DNA of 64,000 nucleotides, taken from the NCBI RefSeq assembly GCF_020883535.1, contig NZ_CP086654.1, positions 124,001-188,000 on the forward strand, given 5' to 3'. A program made the translations under genes and the position numbers. This document shows positions 27,088 through 36,809 of the stretch, piece after piece. The stretch's first letter is position 1. The number at the start of each line of letters is the position of its first letter. Under the pieces are notes generated by a model, which was given only the letters and a program-made list of their open reading frames with translations, had not been told where the DNA came from and ran no database searches. The stretch is from Staphylococcus ratti. Lineage in GTDB: Bacteria; Bacillota; Bacilli; Staphylococcales; Staphylococcaceae.

Positions 27088-28491
27088 ATGACATCTCAAA
27101 TGACTCACAAAGACCAACAAAAGCTAAAAAAGTTTGAGAAAATTGATAAACCAATTTTGAAGTTTAAAGAGAAATTATCATATGGTTTGGGAGATTTAGG
27201 CAATGGATTAATGTTTGATATGGGGATGATTTATCTTTTAAAGTTTTATACGGATATATTAGGAATTTCAGCATTTTATGGAGGACTTGTTTTCCTTGTA
27301 GCTAAAATTTTTGATGCTTTCGTAGATACTGGCGTAGGAACAATTGTAGATTCGCGTCGCAACATAGGACCAAAAGGTAAATTTAGACCTTTTATATTAT
27401 ATGGAACAGTGCCATTAGCATTATTAACCATTTTGTCATTCATTTCACCTGATTTGTCTTATACAGGAAAAGTCGTCTGGGCTTTTGCCACGTATTTATT
27501 ATTCAACATGGCCTATTCTATTGTGAATATTCCGTATGGCTCACTTTCTGCCTCTATGTCATTAAACTCAGATGATCGTACGCAATTATCAGTGTTTCGT
27601 AATATGGGGTCACAAGGCGCGCTTTTCTTTGCTGGAATAATAGTGATTCCTATGGTAGATAAATTTTCTAATCATGCTATAGGTTATCCAATTGTAGTAG
27701 GTGCGCTTGCATTAGTAGGTATTTGTTTACATCTGATTTGTTATAAAGGTGTAAAAGAGCGCTATATCGTTGAAAGAGAAGAAATTAAAGGGACAAATAA
27801 AAAAGCTTTTTTAGGTTTATTAAAAAATGAAGCGTTTACTGTATTAGCGATTTACACGTTACTTACTATTATGGCTCTATTTTTAAAACAATCTGCGCAA
27901 CTTTATTACTTTGAGTATGTAATGGGGTATCCAAATTTAGTAGGGCTTGTAAGTACACTGAATTTTGCTGTGTTATTTCCTGCGTTATATCTTACCACTG
28001 TATTAAGTAAAAAATTTGGTAAAAAAGCAACAGCTTTAATTGGCGTAGGTGGATTTATCATATTTGAACTTTTAAACTATGCTTTCTTTGGAGAACACTT
28101 GATTCCATTTCTTATTATTAGCACGATTTCATCATTTTTCCTTGTTATTCCTAATACCGTTACTTGGGCCTTTATTGCTGATGTTGTGGAGTATGGGCAA
28201 TGGAAGTCTGGTATTCGTTCGGAAGGTATCACGTATTCTAGTTATAGCTTTACACGAAAAGTGTCTCAAGCTTTAGCAGGTTTTGTACCGGGTGTGGCAT
28301 TAACTGTCATTGGTTACCAACCTAATGTACAACAAAGTGCTGAAACTTTACATGGATTAAAGTTTTTATTCTTTGTAATTCCTGCAGGAGCAAGTTTAGT
28401 GGCGTTATTGATTTTCTTATTTTTCTATCCATTAACAGATAGAAAGCATAAGCAAATAGTAAAAGAACTGACATTAAGAGAAGAAGTTTAA
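27088..28491 (+). CDS. GPH-family sugar:cation symporter (glucuronide transporter)
   Basis: This 467-residue protein has about 12 membrane helices and the GPH-family features KLSYGLGDLGNGLMFDM at the first helix and the loop DSRRNIGPKGKFRPFILYG after TM2. Relatives include GusB/UidB, XynB/YnaJ and UxuP-type carriers. Placement among uronate genes, with a cytoplasmic beta-glucuronidase at the operon end, suggests uptake of glucuronides or glucuronate. No PTS domain is attached. Which of the two substrates it prefers cannot be told from sequence. Confidence 0.85.
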   Translation: MTSQMTHKDQQKLKKFEKIDKPILKFKEKLSYGLGDLGNGLMFDMGMIYLLKFYTDILGISAFYGGLVFLVAKIFDAFVDTGVGTIVDSRRNIGPKGKFRPFILYGTVPLALLTILSFISPDLSYTGKVVWAFATYLLFNMAYSIVNIPYGSLSASMSLNSDDRTQLSVFRNMGSQGALFFAGIIVIPMVDKFSNHAIGYPIVVGALALVGICLHLICYKGVKERYIVEREEIKGTNKKAFLGLLKNEAFTVLAIYTLLTIMALFLKQSAQLYYFEYVMGYPNLVGLVSTLNFAVLFPALYLTTVLSKKFGKKATALIGVGGFIIFELLNYAFFGEHLIPFLIISTISSFFLVIPNTVTWAFIADVVEYGQWKSGIRSEGITYSSYSFTRKVSQALAGFVPGVALTVIGYQPNVQQSAETLHGLKFLFFVIPAGASLVALLIFLFFYPLTDRKHKQIVKELTLREEV

Positions 28492-28506
28492 AAGGAGGAA
28501 TATACG

Positions 28507-29910
28507 ATGCAATTGATTACTGAAGATTTTATGTTAACTAATGATGTAGCGAAGCACTTATATCATACGTATGCAAAACATAAACCTATTTATGATTATC
28601 ATTGTCATCTCGACCCAAAAATGATAAGTGACAATGTATATTTTGATAACATCACGTCACTTTGGTTGGGAGGAGACCATTATAAATGGAGAGCGATGCG
28701 CGCTCAAGGTATAGAAGAAAAATACATTACTGGAGATGCAGATCCTAAAGAAAAATTTAAAAAATGGGCAATAACTTTAGAAAATTCAGTTGGTAACCCG
28801 CTCTATCATTGGTCTCATATTGAACTTAAAATGTACTTTGGTATCGACGAGACACTCGGTTCTAATAATGCAGAAGCAATTTATGAGCGAGCGAATCATT
28901 ATTTAAAAGAAAACAATATTACAACGCAAACGTTAATCGAATCTTCAAATGTAAAGCTAATTTGTACAACAGATGACCCGACGGATACATTGGAATATCA
29001 TGATGCAATTAAAGCGCAAAAAGATTTTCAAACTACTGTATTACCTGCTTTTCGACCAGATGATGCTTTTAAAGTTGGTACAAAGCAGTTTGTAGCCTTT
29101 CTAAAAAAATTAGAAAAACAAACACATTCTATTACGAATGTTGAAACGTTTGTTAATGCGCTAAAAAAACGTATCGATTTTTTTCATAACAAAGGAGGGC
29201 GTCTGGCAGACCACGGTTTAGAAGTCATTCATTTTGAATCATTTAAACCGACAGAAATTGACGCTATTTTTGATAAAGCATTGCACGGTACAGCAGTAAC
29301 CAGTCACGAATATTTTCAATTTCAAACGTTTATACTTAATGAATTGAGTAAAGCGTATAGTGAAAAAGCGTGGACTATGCAAATTCATTTTGGGGCAATT
29401 CGAAATAATAATCATAATGCATTTGTGAAATTAGGGCCTGATACAGGATTTGATTCAATTCGTGACCAAGATAATTTGGCATTTCATTTAAATGCAACGT
29501 TGGACATGATGGAAAGAGAAAATCATTTGCCCAAAACAATTCTTTACAACCTAAATCCTGTATATAACGACATCGTAGGTTCTACTATAGCAAACTTTCA
29601 AACAGAAGCAGGTATCCAGAGCAAAATGCAACATGGTGCTGGATGGTGGTTTAATGATACTAAGCGAGGTATGTTAAAGCAGATGTCTTCGTTGGCGGAT
29701 CAAGGACTTATCATGCATTTTGTAGGAATGTTAACAGATTCTCGTAGCTTTATTTCTTATTCTAGACATGATTATTTTAGACGGATTTTATGTAGCTTTA
29801 TCGGTGAACTTGTTGAACTTGGTGAGATCCCAAATGATGAAACATTGTTGAAGAGAATGATTGAAAATATATGCTATGACAATGCTTATCGTTATTTCAA
29901 ATTAATTTAA
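28507..29910 (+). CDS. uxaC: Glucuronate isomerase
   Basis: This 467-residue protein is full length for UxaC. It carries the metal-binding motif YDYHCHLDP near residue 33, AMRAQGI, and the C-terminal LTDSRSFISYSRHDYFRRILC. It interconverts D-glucuronate and D-fructuronate (and galacturonate and tagaturonate). GGAGG precedes ATG 28507. It supplies the substrate for the fructuronate reductase encoded two genes later. Confidence 0.95.
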   Translation: MQLITEDFMLTNDVAKHLYHTYAKHKPIYDYHCHLDPKMISDNVYFDNITSLWLGGDHYKWRAMRAQGIEEKYITGDADPKEKFKKWAITLENSVGNPLYHWSHIELKMYFGIDETLGSNNAEAIYERANHYLKENNITTQTLIESSNVKLICTTDDPTDTLEYHDAIKAQKDFQTTVLPAFRPDDAFKVGTKQFVAFLKKLEKQTHSITNVETFVNALKKRIDFFHNKGGRLADHGLEVIHFESFKPTEIDAIFDKALHGTAVTSHEYFQFQTFILNELSKAYSEKAWTMQIHFGAIRNNNHNAFVKLGPDTGFDSIRDQDNLAFHLNATLDMMERENHLPKTILYNLNPVYNDIVGSTIANFQTEAGIQSKMQHGAGWWFNDTKRGMLKQMSSLADQGLIMHFVGMLTDSRSFISYSRHDYFRRILCSFIGELVELGEIPNDETLLKRMIENICYDNAYRYFKLI

Positions 29911-29925
29911 ATGGAGTGAGTATGA

Positions 29926-30972
29926 ATGAAGATGACATTCAGATGGTATGGTAAAGAGGACCCAATCAGCCTTGAATACATTCGACAAATTCCTGGTATG
30001 GAAGGGATTGTCAGTGCCATTTATGATGTTCCAGTAGGAGAAGTACGGCCACTAGAGAAAATTAAAGCTTTAAAACAAGAGATTGAAGATGCTGGGTTAG
30101 TACTTTCAGTTATTGAAAGTGTTCCAGTACATGAAGACATAAAACTCGGCAAACCGACTCGGGATAAATATATAGAGAATTATTGTCAGACGTTACGCCA
30201 TTTAAGCCAATGTGGCATCCGCACGGTATGTTATAACTTTAGGCCAGTCTTTGATTGGACGCGTTCACAATTGGATTTTAAACTTGAAGATGGCTCTACA
30301 GCATTAATTTATGACGAAACAGATATAGAGAAAATGAATCCCTTGAGTGGAGAATTAACTTTGCCGGGTTGGGATTCTAGCTATACGAAAGAAGGGTTGG
30401 AAGCTTTATTCAACGACTATAAATCTGTAGATGAAGCGCAGTTGTGGGAAAACCTTACTTATTTTGTACGTAAAGTAATGCCGGTTGCAGAGGAAGAAGA
30501 CATATTGATGGCAATTCACCCGGATGATCCCCCATGGAAAATATTTGGTTTACTACGCATCATCACAAATAAAGAGAATTTAGAACGATTTATAAATATT
30601 TATGATTCTAAGCATAATGGATTAACAATGTGCTCAGGGTCGTTAGGTGCAGATAAAAACAATGATTTTGTAGATATGTTGAAGTATTTTGGTGATAAAG
30701 AACGTGTCAATTTTGTGCATGCAAGAAACGTTAAACTTGTAGGAGAGAAATCTTTTCAAGAAGCGGCACATTTATCTGAAAAAGGGTCTATAGATATGTA
30801 TGAAGTGATAAAAGCATTGCATAGTTTTGGTTACGAAGGTCCGATTCGTCCCGATCATGGACGAATGATTTGGGGAGAAACAGGCAAGCCAGGGTATGGG
30901 TTATATGACAGAGCATTAGGTGCTGTTTACCTTAATGGATTATACGAAGCGATTACGAAAGCCAATTTGTAG
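29926..30972 (+). CDS. uxuA: Mannonate dehydratase
   Basis: This 348-residue TIM-barrel protein begins MKMTFRWYGKEDPISLEYIRQIPG, the family's characteristic opening, and keeps the metal-binding MAIHPDDPPW, the CSGSLGA segment and the C-terminal RPDHGRMIWGE. It dehydrates D-mannonate to 2-keto-3-deoxygluconate. It lies 15 bases after uxaC and 11 before the reductase gene. Confidence 0.95.
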   Translation: MKMTFRWYGKEDPISLEYIRQIPGMEGIVSAIYDVPVGEVRPLEKIKALKQEIEDAGLVLSVIESVPVHEDIKLGKPTRDKYIENYCQTLRHLSQCGIRTVCYNFRPVFDWTRSQLDFKLEDGSTALIYDETDIEKMNPLSGELTLPGWDSSYTKEGLEALFNDYKSVDEAQLWENLTYFVRKVMPVAEEEDILMAIHPDDPPWKIFGLLRIITNKENLERFINIYDSKHNGLTMCSGSLGADKNNDFVDMLKYFGDKERVNFVHARNVKLVGEKSFQEAAHLSEKGSIDMYEVIKALHSFGYEGPIRPDHGRMIWGETGKPGYGLYDRALGAVYLNGLYEAITKANL

Positions 30973-30983
30973 GAGGCATTTGG

Positions 30984-31826
30984 ATGAAATTACCATTTAA
31001 AGTTGATTTTAGTCATAAAGTTGTTGTGATTACAGGCGGGGCAGGTATCATAGGAAGCGAGATGTCTCGAGCTTTAGCTAAAAGTGGTGCTAAAGTTGCG
31101 ATTGTTAGTCTGAATACTAAAGCAGAAAAACTTGTTGAAGAAATTCGATCAAGTGGTGGTGTAGTAGAAGTGTTTTTAGGTGACGTTACAGATAAAGCCA
31201 GTATGGAAAATATTCAAAAAGAAATACATGATGTTTTTGGGACAGTTGATATATTGATTAATGGTGCTGGAGGTAATGCTCCTGGAGGCACAACGGATGA
31301 GGAACGTTATGAGCCGAATGGCAAAAGTCAGTCTAAAACATTTTTTGACCTTGATGAAAAAGATGTAGGATTTGTTTTTGATTTGAACTTTTTAGGTACA
31401 TTTATCCCGTCGCAAGTTTTTGCTAAGGATATGGTAGACAAAGAAGAAGCGACAATTATTAATATTTCATCTATGAACGCGTTTAAACCTCTTACAAAAA
31501 TTCCTGCGTATAGTGGGGCAAAATCAGCTGTTAGCAATTTCACAGAATGGCTAAGTGTATATTTCTCAAAAACAAACATTCGGGTAAATGCCATCGCTCC
31601 AGGTTTTTTATTAACGAGTCAAAATGAAGCCTTACTGTTAGATAAAAATGGCGATTATACTGAACGTTCCCAAAAAATCTTAGCTGCAACACCGATGGGA
31701 AGATTTGGTGAGCCCTATGAACTGATTGGTGCATTACTCTTTTTAGCCTATGCCCCTGCTTCAAGCTTTGTAAATGGGATAGTTTTACCTATTGATGGCG
31801 GATTTAATGCATATTCAGGTGTATAA
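30984..31826 (+). CDS. uxuB: SDR-family D-fructuronate reductase (mannonate oxidoreductase)
   Basis: This 280-residue short-chain dehydrogenase has the cofactor motif VITGGAGIIGSEM, NGAGG, the catalytic Ser in INISSMNAF and Tyr/Lys in PAYSGAKSA, and the C-terminal LPIDGG. It occupies the uxuB position between uxuA and uidA, so it should reduce fructuronate to mannonate. It belongs to the SDR fold used by Bacillus-type enzymes, not the long-chain polyol dehydrogenase UxuB of E. coli; the symbol reflects role, inferred from context. Confidence 0.85.
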   Translation: MKLPFKVDFSHKVVVITGGAGIIGSEMSRALAKSGAKVAIVSLNTKAEKLVEEIRSSGGVVEVFLGDVTDKASMENIQKEIHDVFGTVDILINGAGGNAPGGTTDEERYEPNGKSQSKTFFDLDEKDVGFVFDLNFLGTFIPSQVFAKDMVDKEEATIINISSMNAFKPLTKIPAYSGAKSAVSNFTEWLSVYFSKTNIRVNAIAPGFLLTSQNEALLLDKNGDYTERSQKILAATPMGRFGEPYELIGALLFLAYAPASSFVNGIVLPIDGGFNAYSGV

Positions 31827-31847
31827 ACAAAAGGGAGGTATTTTATT

Positions 31848-33656
31848 ATGTTATATCCAATTGTAACGGAGACGAGGCAAGTCATCGATTTAACAGGAAT
31901 CTGGAAATTTAAATTAGCTACTGCAAATGAGGACATAGATATTAAACAACCACTCGATACAGATAAAGTAATGGCGGTTCCAGGGTCTTACAACGATCAA
32001 GGCATTGTCCAAGAAATCAGGCATCATGTTGGAGATGTTTGGTATGAACGCGATTTTACAATCCCAAAGCATTTAAAAGATGAACGTATTGTATTGCGAT
32101 TTGGCTCAGCGACGCATCATGCAGATGTATATTTAGACGGTGAATATGTTACGCAACATACAGGAGGGTTTCTGCCATTTGAAGTGGATATTAGCGATAT
32201 AGCATCGGTTGGACAGCATCGCTTAACCGTTAAAGTAAATAATATTTTAACGCATAAGACTTTACCGGTAGGGAATTATTCAGAAATCGAAAATGACGAA
32301 GGTGTAATAAAAAAAGTAAATACGCCTAACTTTGATTTCTTTAACTATGCTGGCTTGCATCGTCCAGTGAAAATTTATTCAACACCTAAAACGTATATTG
32401 AAGACATTGTTATTGTTCCTCATGTTGAAAGTGCAAATGAGAGTACAGTGCATTATGATGTGAAAGTAGCAAGTAATGACGATAAAATAGACGAAGTTAA
32501 CGTTGTAATTATTGACGAAGCACAAAACGTTTGTGGTAGACAGAATCAATTATCAGGTGATATTCACCTTACTGACGTCCACTTGTGGCAACCGCTAAAA
32601 TCATATCTTTACCGCCTTAAAGTGGAACTTTACCAAAATGGTGAATTGATAGATACGTATACTGAACGTTTTGGTATACGGTCAATTGAAGTTAAAGATG
32701 GGCAATTTTTAATCAATAATCAGCCTTTCTACTTTAAAGGTTTTGGTAAACATGAAGATACTTATTATCATGGTCGAGGGTTGAATGAAGTAGCGAATGT
32801 TATGGATATCGAATTGATGAAGTGGCTAGGTGCAAACTCATTTAGAACTTCTCATTATCCTTATTCAGAAGAAATGATGAGACTTGCAGATGAACAAGGT
32901 ATTGTAGTGATTGATGAAACCACAGCCGTTGGACTTCATTTGAATTTCTTAGCAGCGCTAGGAGATGTCAAGGACCCTGTTGATACTTGGAAAGAGATTC
33001 AAACACAAGAAGCACATGAACAAGTCATTAGAGGATTGATTGAACGTGATAAAAACCATGCTTGCGTTGTCATGTGGTCTATTGCGAATGAACCAGAATC
33101 AAACCTTAAAGGTGCTAAAGCCTATTTCGAACCCTTTGTTGATTTAGCGCGTGAGTTAGACCCACAAAATAGACCGGTGACGATTGTCACAATTTTAATG
33201 GCGCAACCACATAATTGTGAAGTCCAAGACTTAGTAGATGTGTTATGTCTAAACCGATATTATGGATGGTATACACAAACAGGTGATTTAGATGCTGCCA
33301 AAAAAGCATTGCATCAAGAACTAGAAGCGTGGACAGAACGGCAACCAGGTAAGCCAATAATGTTCACTGAATATGGGGCGGATACATTGTCTGGATTCCA
33401 TGCCATAGATGATCAATTATTTACTGAGGAATATCAAATTAAGTTTTATGAAGCCAACCATGAAGTCGTAGATCAATTTAAACATTTCATAGGAGAACAA
33501 GTTTGGAATTTTGCTGACTTTGAAACGAGTAATGGCATTATTCGTGTTAAAGGGAATAAAAAAGGCATTTTTACGAGAGAAAGAGCGCCGAAAGCAGTGG
33601 CACATTATTTCAGAAAAAGATGGCATGAAATCCCTGATTTTAATTACAAATCGTAA
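31848..33656 (+). CDS. uidA: Beta-glucuronidase (GH2)
   Basis: This 602-residue GH2 enzyme has the N-terminal jelly-roll ([28 protein letters not shown]), the Ig-like middle domain and the TIM barrel with acid/base Glu in [10 protein letters not shown] and nucleophile Glu in FTEYGAD. It retains the uronate-recognising N...K region near the end ([13 protein letters not shown]), which in E. coli UidA and gut enzymes contacts the carboxylate and supports glucuronidase over galactosidase. No signal peptide, so it is cytoplasmic and depends on the carrier. Last gene of the operon. Confidence 0.95.
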   Translation: MLYPIVTETRQVIDLTGIWKFKLATANEDIDIKQPLDTDKVMAVPGSYNDQGIVQEIRHHVGDVWYERDFTIPKHLKDERIVLRFGSATHHADVYLDGEYVTQHTGGFLPFEVDISDIASVGQHRLTVKVNNILTHKTLPVGNYSEIENDEGVIKKVNTPNFDFFNYAGLHRPVKIYSTPKTYIEDIVIVPHVESANESTVHYDVKVASNDDKIDEVNVVIIDEAQNVCGRQNQLSGDIHLTDVHLWQPLKSYLYRLKVELYQNGELIDTYTERFGIRSIEVKDGQFLINNQPFYFKGFGKHEDTYYHGRGLNEVANVMDIELMKWLGANSFRTSHYPYSEEMMRLADEQGIVVIDETTAVGLHLNFLAALGDVKDPVDTWKEIQTQEAHEQVIRGLIERDKNHACVVMWSIANEPESNLKGAKAYFEPFVDLARELDPQNRPVTIVTILMAQPHNCEVQDLVDVLCLNRYYGWYTQTGDLDAAKKALHQELEAWTERQPGKPIMFTEYGADTLSGFHAIDDQLFTEEYQIKFYEANHEVVDQFKHFIGEQVWNFADFETSNGIIRVKGNKKGIFTRERAPKAVAHYFRKRWHEIPDFNYKS

Positions 33657-33697
33657 AAGATAAACGAGCTAGAAGAGGCTAGCTCGTTTATCTTTTT
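33655..33697. terminator. Bidirectional terminator after uidA
   Basis: AGATAAACGAGCTA pairs with TAGCTCGTTTATCT, followed by T7 on the plus strand. It also covers the stop codon of the convergent DUF3021 gene. Confidence 0.9.
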
Positions 33698-34140
33698 TTA
33701 ATTTGTTGATTTATCTGTTTAATCATTTTTTTACTTGATTTATAGTTACATATCCATACGATAATGTATATCATTATAAAAATAATAGTAAATGAGAGCA
33801 ATCCACCTAAACGAAATGGTAACCATCCAGCCAATGTAGCTAGAGGCACAAAACCGATATACGTAATAACGAAGTGGGTTAACGTCATCCGGGTTATACT
33901 CCAGTCTGTTTCTTCAAAGATGCGACTTGTTTGTCCAAATAAAACCCCTATAATTCCCCAAATAACGACCATCATGAGCATAACAATCGGTTCACTGAAA
34001 TGAGTAAAATACCATTCGCCGATTGTTGAAGAGGGAGATAGGGGGTAATAGTGGCCTCTTCCAAAAATAGGGCTAAAAATAATGGACAAAGTTAAGCCCA
34101 TTAAGATACCAAAGGAAAAGCTTTTTCTGATGTTTTTCAT
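33688..34140 (-). CDS. DUF3021 family membrane protein
   Basis: This 150-residue protein has four membrane helices and an FFxEETDWS-like segment (SRIFEETDWSITRMTLTHF), the signature of DUF3021. Such proteins are encoded beside LytTR-domain regulators, and the pair is thought to act as a membrane-linked regulatory unit. Here the start codon overlaps the stop of the LytTR gene (ATGA), so the two are translationally coupled. The signal and target are unknown. Confidence 0.85.
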   Translation of the reverse strand: MKNIRKSFSFGILMGLTLSIIFSPIFGRGHYYPLSPSSTIGEWYFTHFSEPIVMLMMVVIWGIIGVLFGQTSRIFEETDWSITRMTLTHFVITYIGFVPLATLAGWLPFRLGGLLSFTIIFIMIYIIVWICNYKSSKKMIKQINQQIKKR

Positions 34141-34577
34141 AGTTCTAATCGCTCCTTTATTGATTTTAAATAGCGTCGTGCAGAATACGTTTCATACGCA
34201 TTTTGTAAATACATTTTAATAAGTCCATTGGGCTCGATAGATAGTTTGTGTAGTTTGTTGATATTGATAATTTCCGATTTTGATATGCGAATAAAATGAG
34301 AAGGAAGTACATCTTCTAGAGTATATAATCTTGATTTGATGACATATTGCGTATGTTGTGTCAATGCGACGACTTGTTTGTGCTCAGTCTTGATGCTTAA
34401 GATATCATCGACTTTAATAAATGAAATAGAATCATCGTGATAACCGCGAAGTTGTTCAATTTGGTCAATGTCTTCAATACATTGAATAATGGTTTTAATA
34501 TTGTTTGTTAATGTTGGTGCTTCAATCGTTATGTTAGGTTCTGTTATGTTTTCATCGATATTAAGGCTCAGTTTCAT
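34137..34577 (-). CDS. LytTR-domain DNA-binding regulator
   Basis: This 146-residue protein has an N-terminal region of about 45 residues and a C-terminal LytTR domain (about 45-143): ISFIKVDDILSIKTEHKQVV, YTLEDVLPSHFIRISKSEIININKLHKL, YSARRYLKSIKERL. It lacks a receiver domain, so it is the short stand-alone type that works with DUF3021. ATG 34577 is chosen because AAGGAG lies eight bases upstream. It may autoregulate its own operon, as similar pairs do; this is inference. Confidence 0.88.
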   Translation of the reverse strand: MKLSLNIDENITEPNITIEAPTLTNNIKTIIQCIEDIDQIEQLRGYHDDSISFIKVDDILSIKTEHKQVVALTQHTQYVIKSRLYTLEDVLPSHFIRISKSEIININKLHKLSIEPNGLIKMYLQNAYETYSARRYLKSIKERLEL

Positions 34578-34699
34578 TGCTGCAACTCCTTTCATCTTGA
34601 TTAAATCATAAAAGTTTTAGCAATAGTGAAGAATTGACTAAACGGTTATATTTTTAAACTCAACGGAAGGAAGTGCGCTATAAAAGTTTTGTGTACCTA

Positions 34700-34730
34700 T
34701 TGTAAACTTATATAATAAATAGGTTTACAA
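34700..34730 (+). promoter_or_regulatory. BirA operator overlapping the bio promoter
   Basis: TTGTAAAC-N15-GTTTACAA is a perfect inverted repeat of the BirA operator type. A -10 element TATAAT (34711-34716) lies inside it and TTGTGT (34689-34694) is a fair -35, so biotinyl-AMP-bound BirA would block the bioD operon when biotin is sufficient. Confidence 0.85.
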
Positions 34731-34790
34731 TAATGCGTTTACGTTTTAAGATGTTGAGGTGGACGTATTTTATACATATAGGTGATCTCA

Positions 34791-35483
34791 ATGAGAATAT
34801 TTATAACGAGCACAAATACAGATGTAGGAAAAACGTATGTCATTACACGGTTGTGGCAACGTTTAAACCAAATGGGCGTCTCAGCTGTCATTTTTAAACC
34901 TTTTCAAACAGAGGAATTATCAGAAGGGGTGTATCCAGATTTGGAAGCCTATCGTACGTTATGTCATTTAGATTATAAGACGACGAGTCTGTATACGTTT
35001 AAAGCGCCAGTGTCACCACATTTGGCATTTAAACAAGAACCACATCAACGTTTTGATATGGATAAAGTGATGGCAAAGTTGACTTCACTTGAGGCACAAT
35101 ATGACATTGTGTTAATCGAAGGTGCTGGCGGTGTTGCTGTTCCCATTCACGTATCAGAAGAACACTTTTTTATGACGACGGATTTAATAAACGCGACGGC
35201 AGATGTCATTTTAAGTGTTGTACCAGCAAAGCTTGGTGCGATTAGTGATACGATTGTGCATCAATCGTTTCTCAAAACGCAGCAGTGTCCGTCGAATATT
35301 ATTGTGATGAATCGTTATCAAGATACATCCATTGAACGTGATAACAGAACAACACTTGAGTCCTACTTACAACAACCCATTTTGACTTTTCCAGAACATG
35401 GAGAAGCAGAAGATTTCCCAGGACATATTTTGGAGCTTTTTAAGGAGGCAATGTCACATGAAACATCAAACACTTGTAGATAA
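34791..35483 (+). CDS. bioD: Dethiobiotin synthetase
   Basis: This 230-residue protein has the P-loop TSTNTDVGKTYV at the start and the second-motif LIEGAGGVAVPI, typical of BioD. It closes the ureido ring of dethiobiotin from DAPA, CO2 and ATP. ATG 34791 is chosen because AGGTG lies six bases upstream; the GTG three codons earlier is part of that site. It is the first gene after the BirA operator and overlaps bioA by 26 bases. Confidence 0.93.
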   Translation: MRIFITSTNTDVGKTYVITRLWQRLNQMGVSAVIFKPFQTEELSEGVYPDLEAYRTLCHLDYKTTSLYTFKAPVSPHLAFKQEPHQRFDMDKVMAKLTSLEAQYDIVLIEGAGGVAVPIHVSEEHFFMTTDLINATADVILSVVPAKLGAISDTIVHQSFLKTQQCPSNIIVMNRYQDTSIERDNRTTLESYLQQPILTFPEHGEAEDFPGHILELFKEAMSHETSNTCR

Positions 35484-36804
35484 AAATTTAGAATATGTAT
35501 GGCATCCTTTTACGCAAATGGGCGTGTATCGCCAACATGATCCAATTATCATTGAAAAAGGTAAAGGAAGCTATTTGTATGATACGAAAGGTCGCCGTTA
35601 TTTAGATGGCTATGCTTCTCTATGGGTTAATGTACATGGACATAACAATAAGCGCTTAAATAAAGCCATTGAGAAACAATTAAAGTCAATTTCCCATTCG
35701 ACATTGTTGGGATCTTCTAACATTCCATCAATTTTGTTGGCTGAAAAATTAGTTGAAATTACGCCAGCGTCGTTGCGCAAAGTATTTTATTCAGATACCG
35801 GGAGTGCAGCGGTCGAAATAGCGATTAAAATGGCATATCAATATTGGAAAAATATTGACCCAGTGAAATATCGTAAAAAGAATAAATTTGTGACTTTGAA
35901 AAATGGTTATCATGGTGACACTATTGGCTCTGTGAGTGTAGGGGGAATCGAAACATTTCACCAGATTTTTAATGATTTGATTTTCGAAAATATTCAAGTT
36001 GCTTGTCCGTCATTTTATCATAGTCAGTATCTAACAGAAGAAGCGTTGCGTGATGCGGTGCTTTCACAAATTGAACACGTTTTGCGTACAAGAGCTGATG
36101 AAATTGTTGGTGTCGTGATGGAACCACTTGTTCAAGGTGCAACCGGTTTGTTTGTTCATCCTGAAGGTTTTTTAAAAGGGGTAGAGCAACTTTGTCGTAA
36201 ATACAATGTACTTATGATTGTCGATGAAGTTGCGACAGGATTTGGTCGAACAGGGGCACTCTTTGCATGTGAGCATGAAAATGTTGAACCAGATATCATG
36301 TGTCTTGGAAAAGCGATTACAGGTGGTTATTTACCTTTAGCAGCGACGTTAACATCTCAACGCATTTATGAAGCGTTTTTAAGTGACCAACACGGGCTTA
36401 AAACGTTTTTCCATGGTCATACTTACACGGGGAACCAAGTCGTATGTGCGTTGGCACTAGAAAATATTCAAATGATAGAAGAGAACAAGCTCATCCGTCA
36501 TATCCAAAAAACATCTAAAGTTTTAGACAAGCAATTACGTCAGTTAGCAACACATCCGCATGTTGGTAATGTGCGTGGAAGAGGCTTGATGTACGCGGTA
36601 GAACTTGTAGCTGATGCTGACAAGAAAATGCCTCTAGCGATTGCGACGGTTGAACGGATTATTTCGGAATGTAAACGACGTGGGCTAATGATACGCAATT
36701 TGGAAAATATTGTTACGTTCGTGCCCGTATTAAGTATGTCAAAACGTGAAATTAAAAAGATGACATCAATATTTGAAAATGTATTATTAGATGTTTTGGA
36801 GTGA
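35458..36804 (+). CDS. bioA: Adenosylmethionine-8-amino-7-oxononanoate aminotransferase
   Basis: This 448-residue class III aminotransferase has WHPFTQM near the start, the BioA hallmark, YHGDTIGSVSVGG, the Asp of IVDEVATGFGRTG and the PLP Lys in MCLGKAITGGYLPL. It makes DAPA from KAPA. The AAGGAGG at 35442-35448 fixes ATG 35458, inside the end of bioD; a longer frame upstream lacks such a site. It ends five bases before bioF. Confidence 0.94.
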   Translation: MKHQTLVDKNLEYVWHPFTQMGVYRQHDPIIIEKGKGSYLYDTKGRRYLDGYASLWVNVHGHNNKRLNKAIEKQLKSISHSTLLGSSNIPSILLAEKLVEITPASLRKVFYSDTGSAAVEIAIKMAYQYWKNIDPVKYRKKNKFVTLKNGYHGDTIGSVSVGGIETFHQIFNDLIFENIQVACPSFYHSQYLTEEALRDAVLSQIEHVLRTRADEIVGVVMEPLVQGATGLFVHPEGFLKGVEQLCRKYNVLMIVDEVATGFGRTGALFACEHENVEPDIMCLGKAITGGYLPLAATLTSQRIYEAFLSDQHGLKTFFHGHTYTGNQVVCALALENIQMIEENKLIRHIQKTSKVLDKQLRQLATHPHVGNVRGRGLMYAVELVADADKKMPLAIATVERIISECKRRGLMIRNLENIVTFVPVLSMSKREIKKMTSIFENVLLDVLE

Positions 36805-36809
36805 TTTAG

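Noticed and set aside
34700..34730. Reading the inverted repeat upstream of bioD as a terminator of an upstream gene
   Set aside because: The half-sites are 15 bases apart, enclose a -10 element, have no T tail and lie upstream of bioD with the upstream gene running away. It fits a BirA operator.
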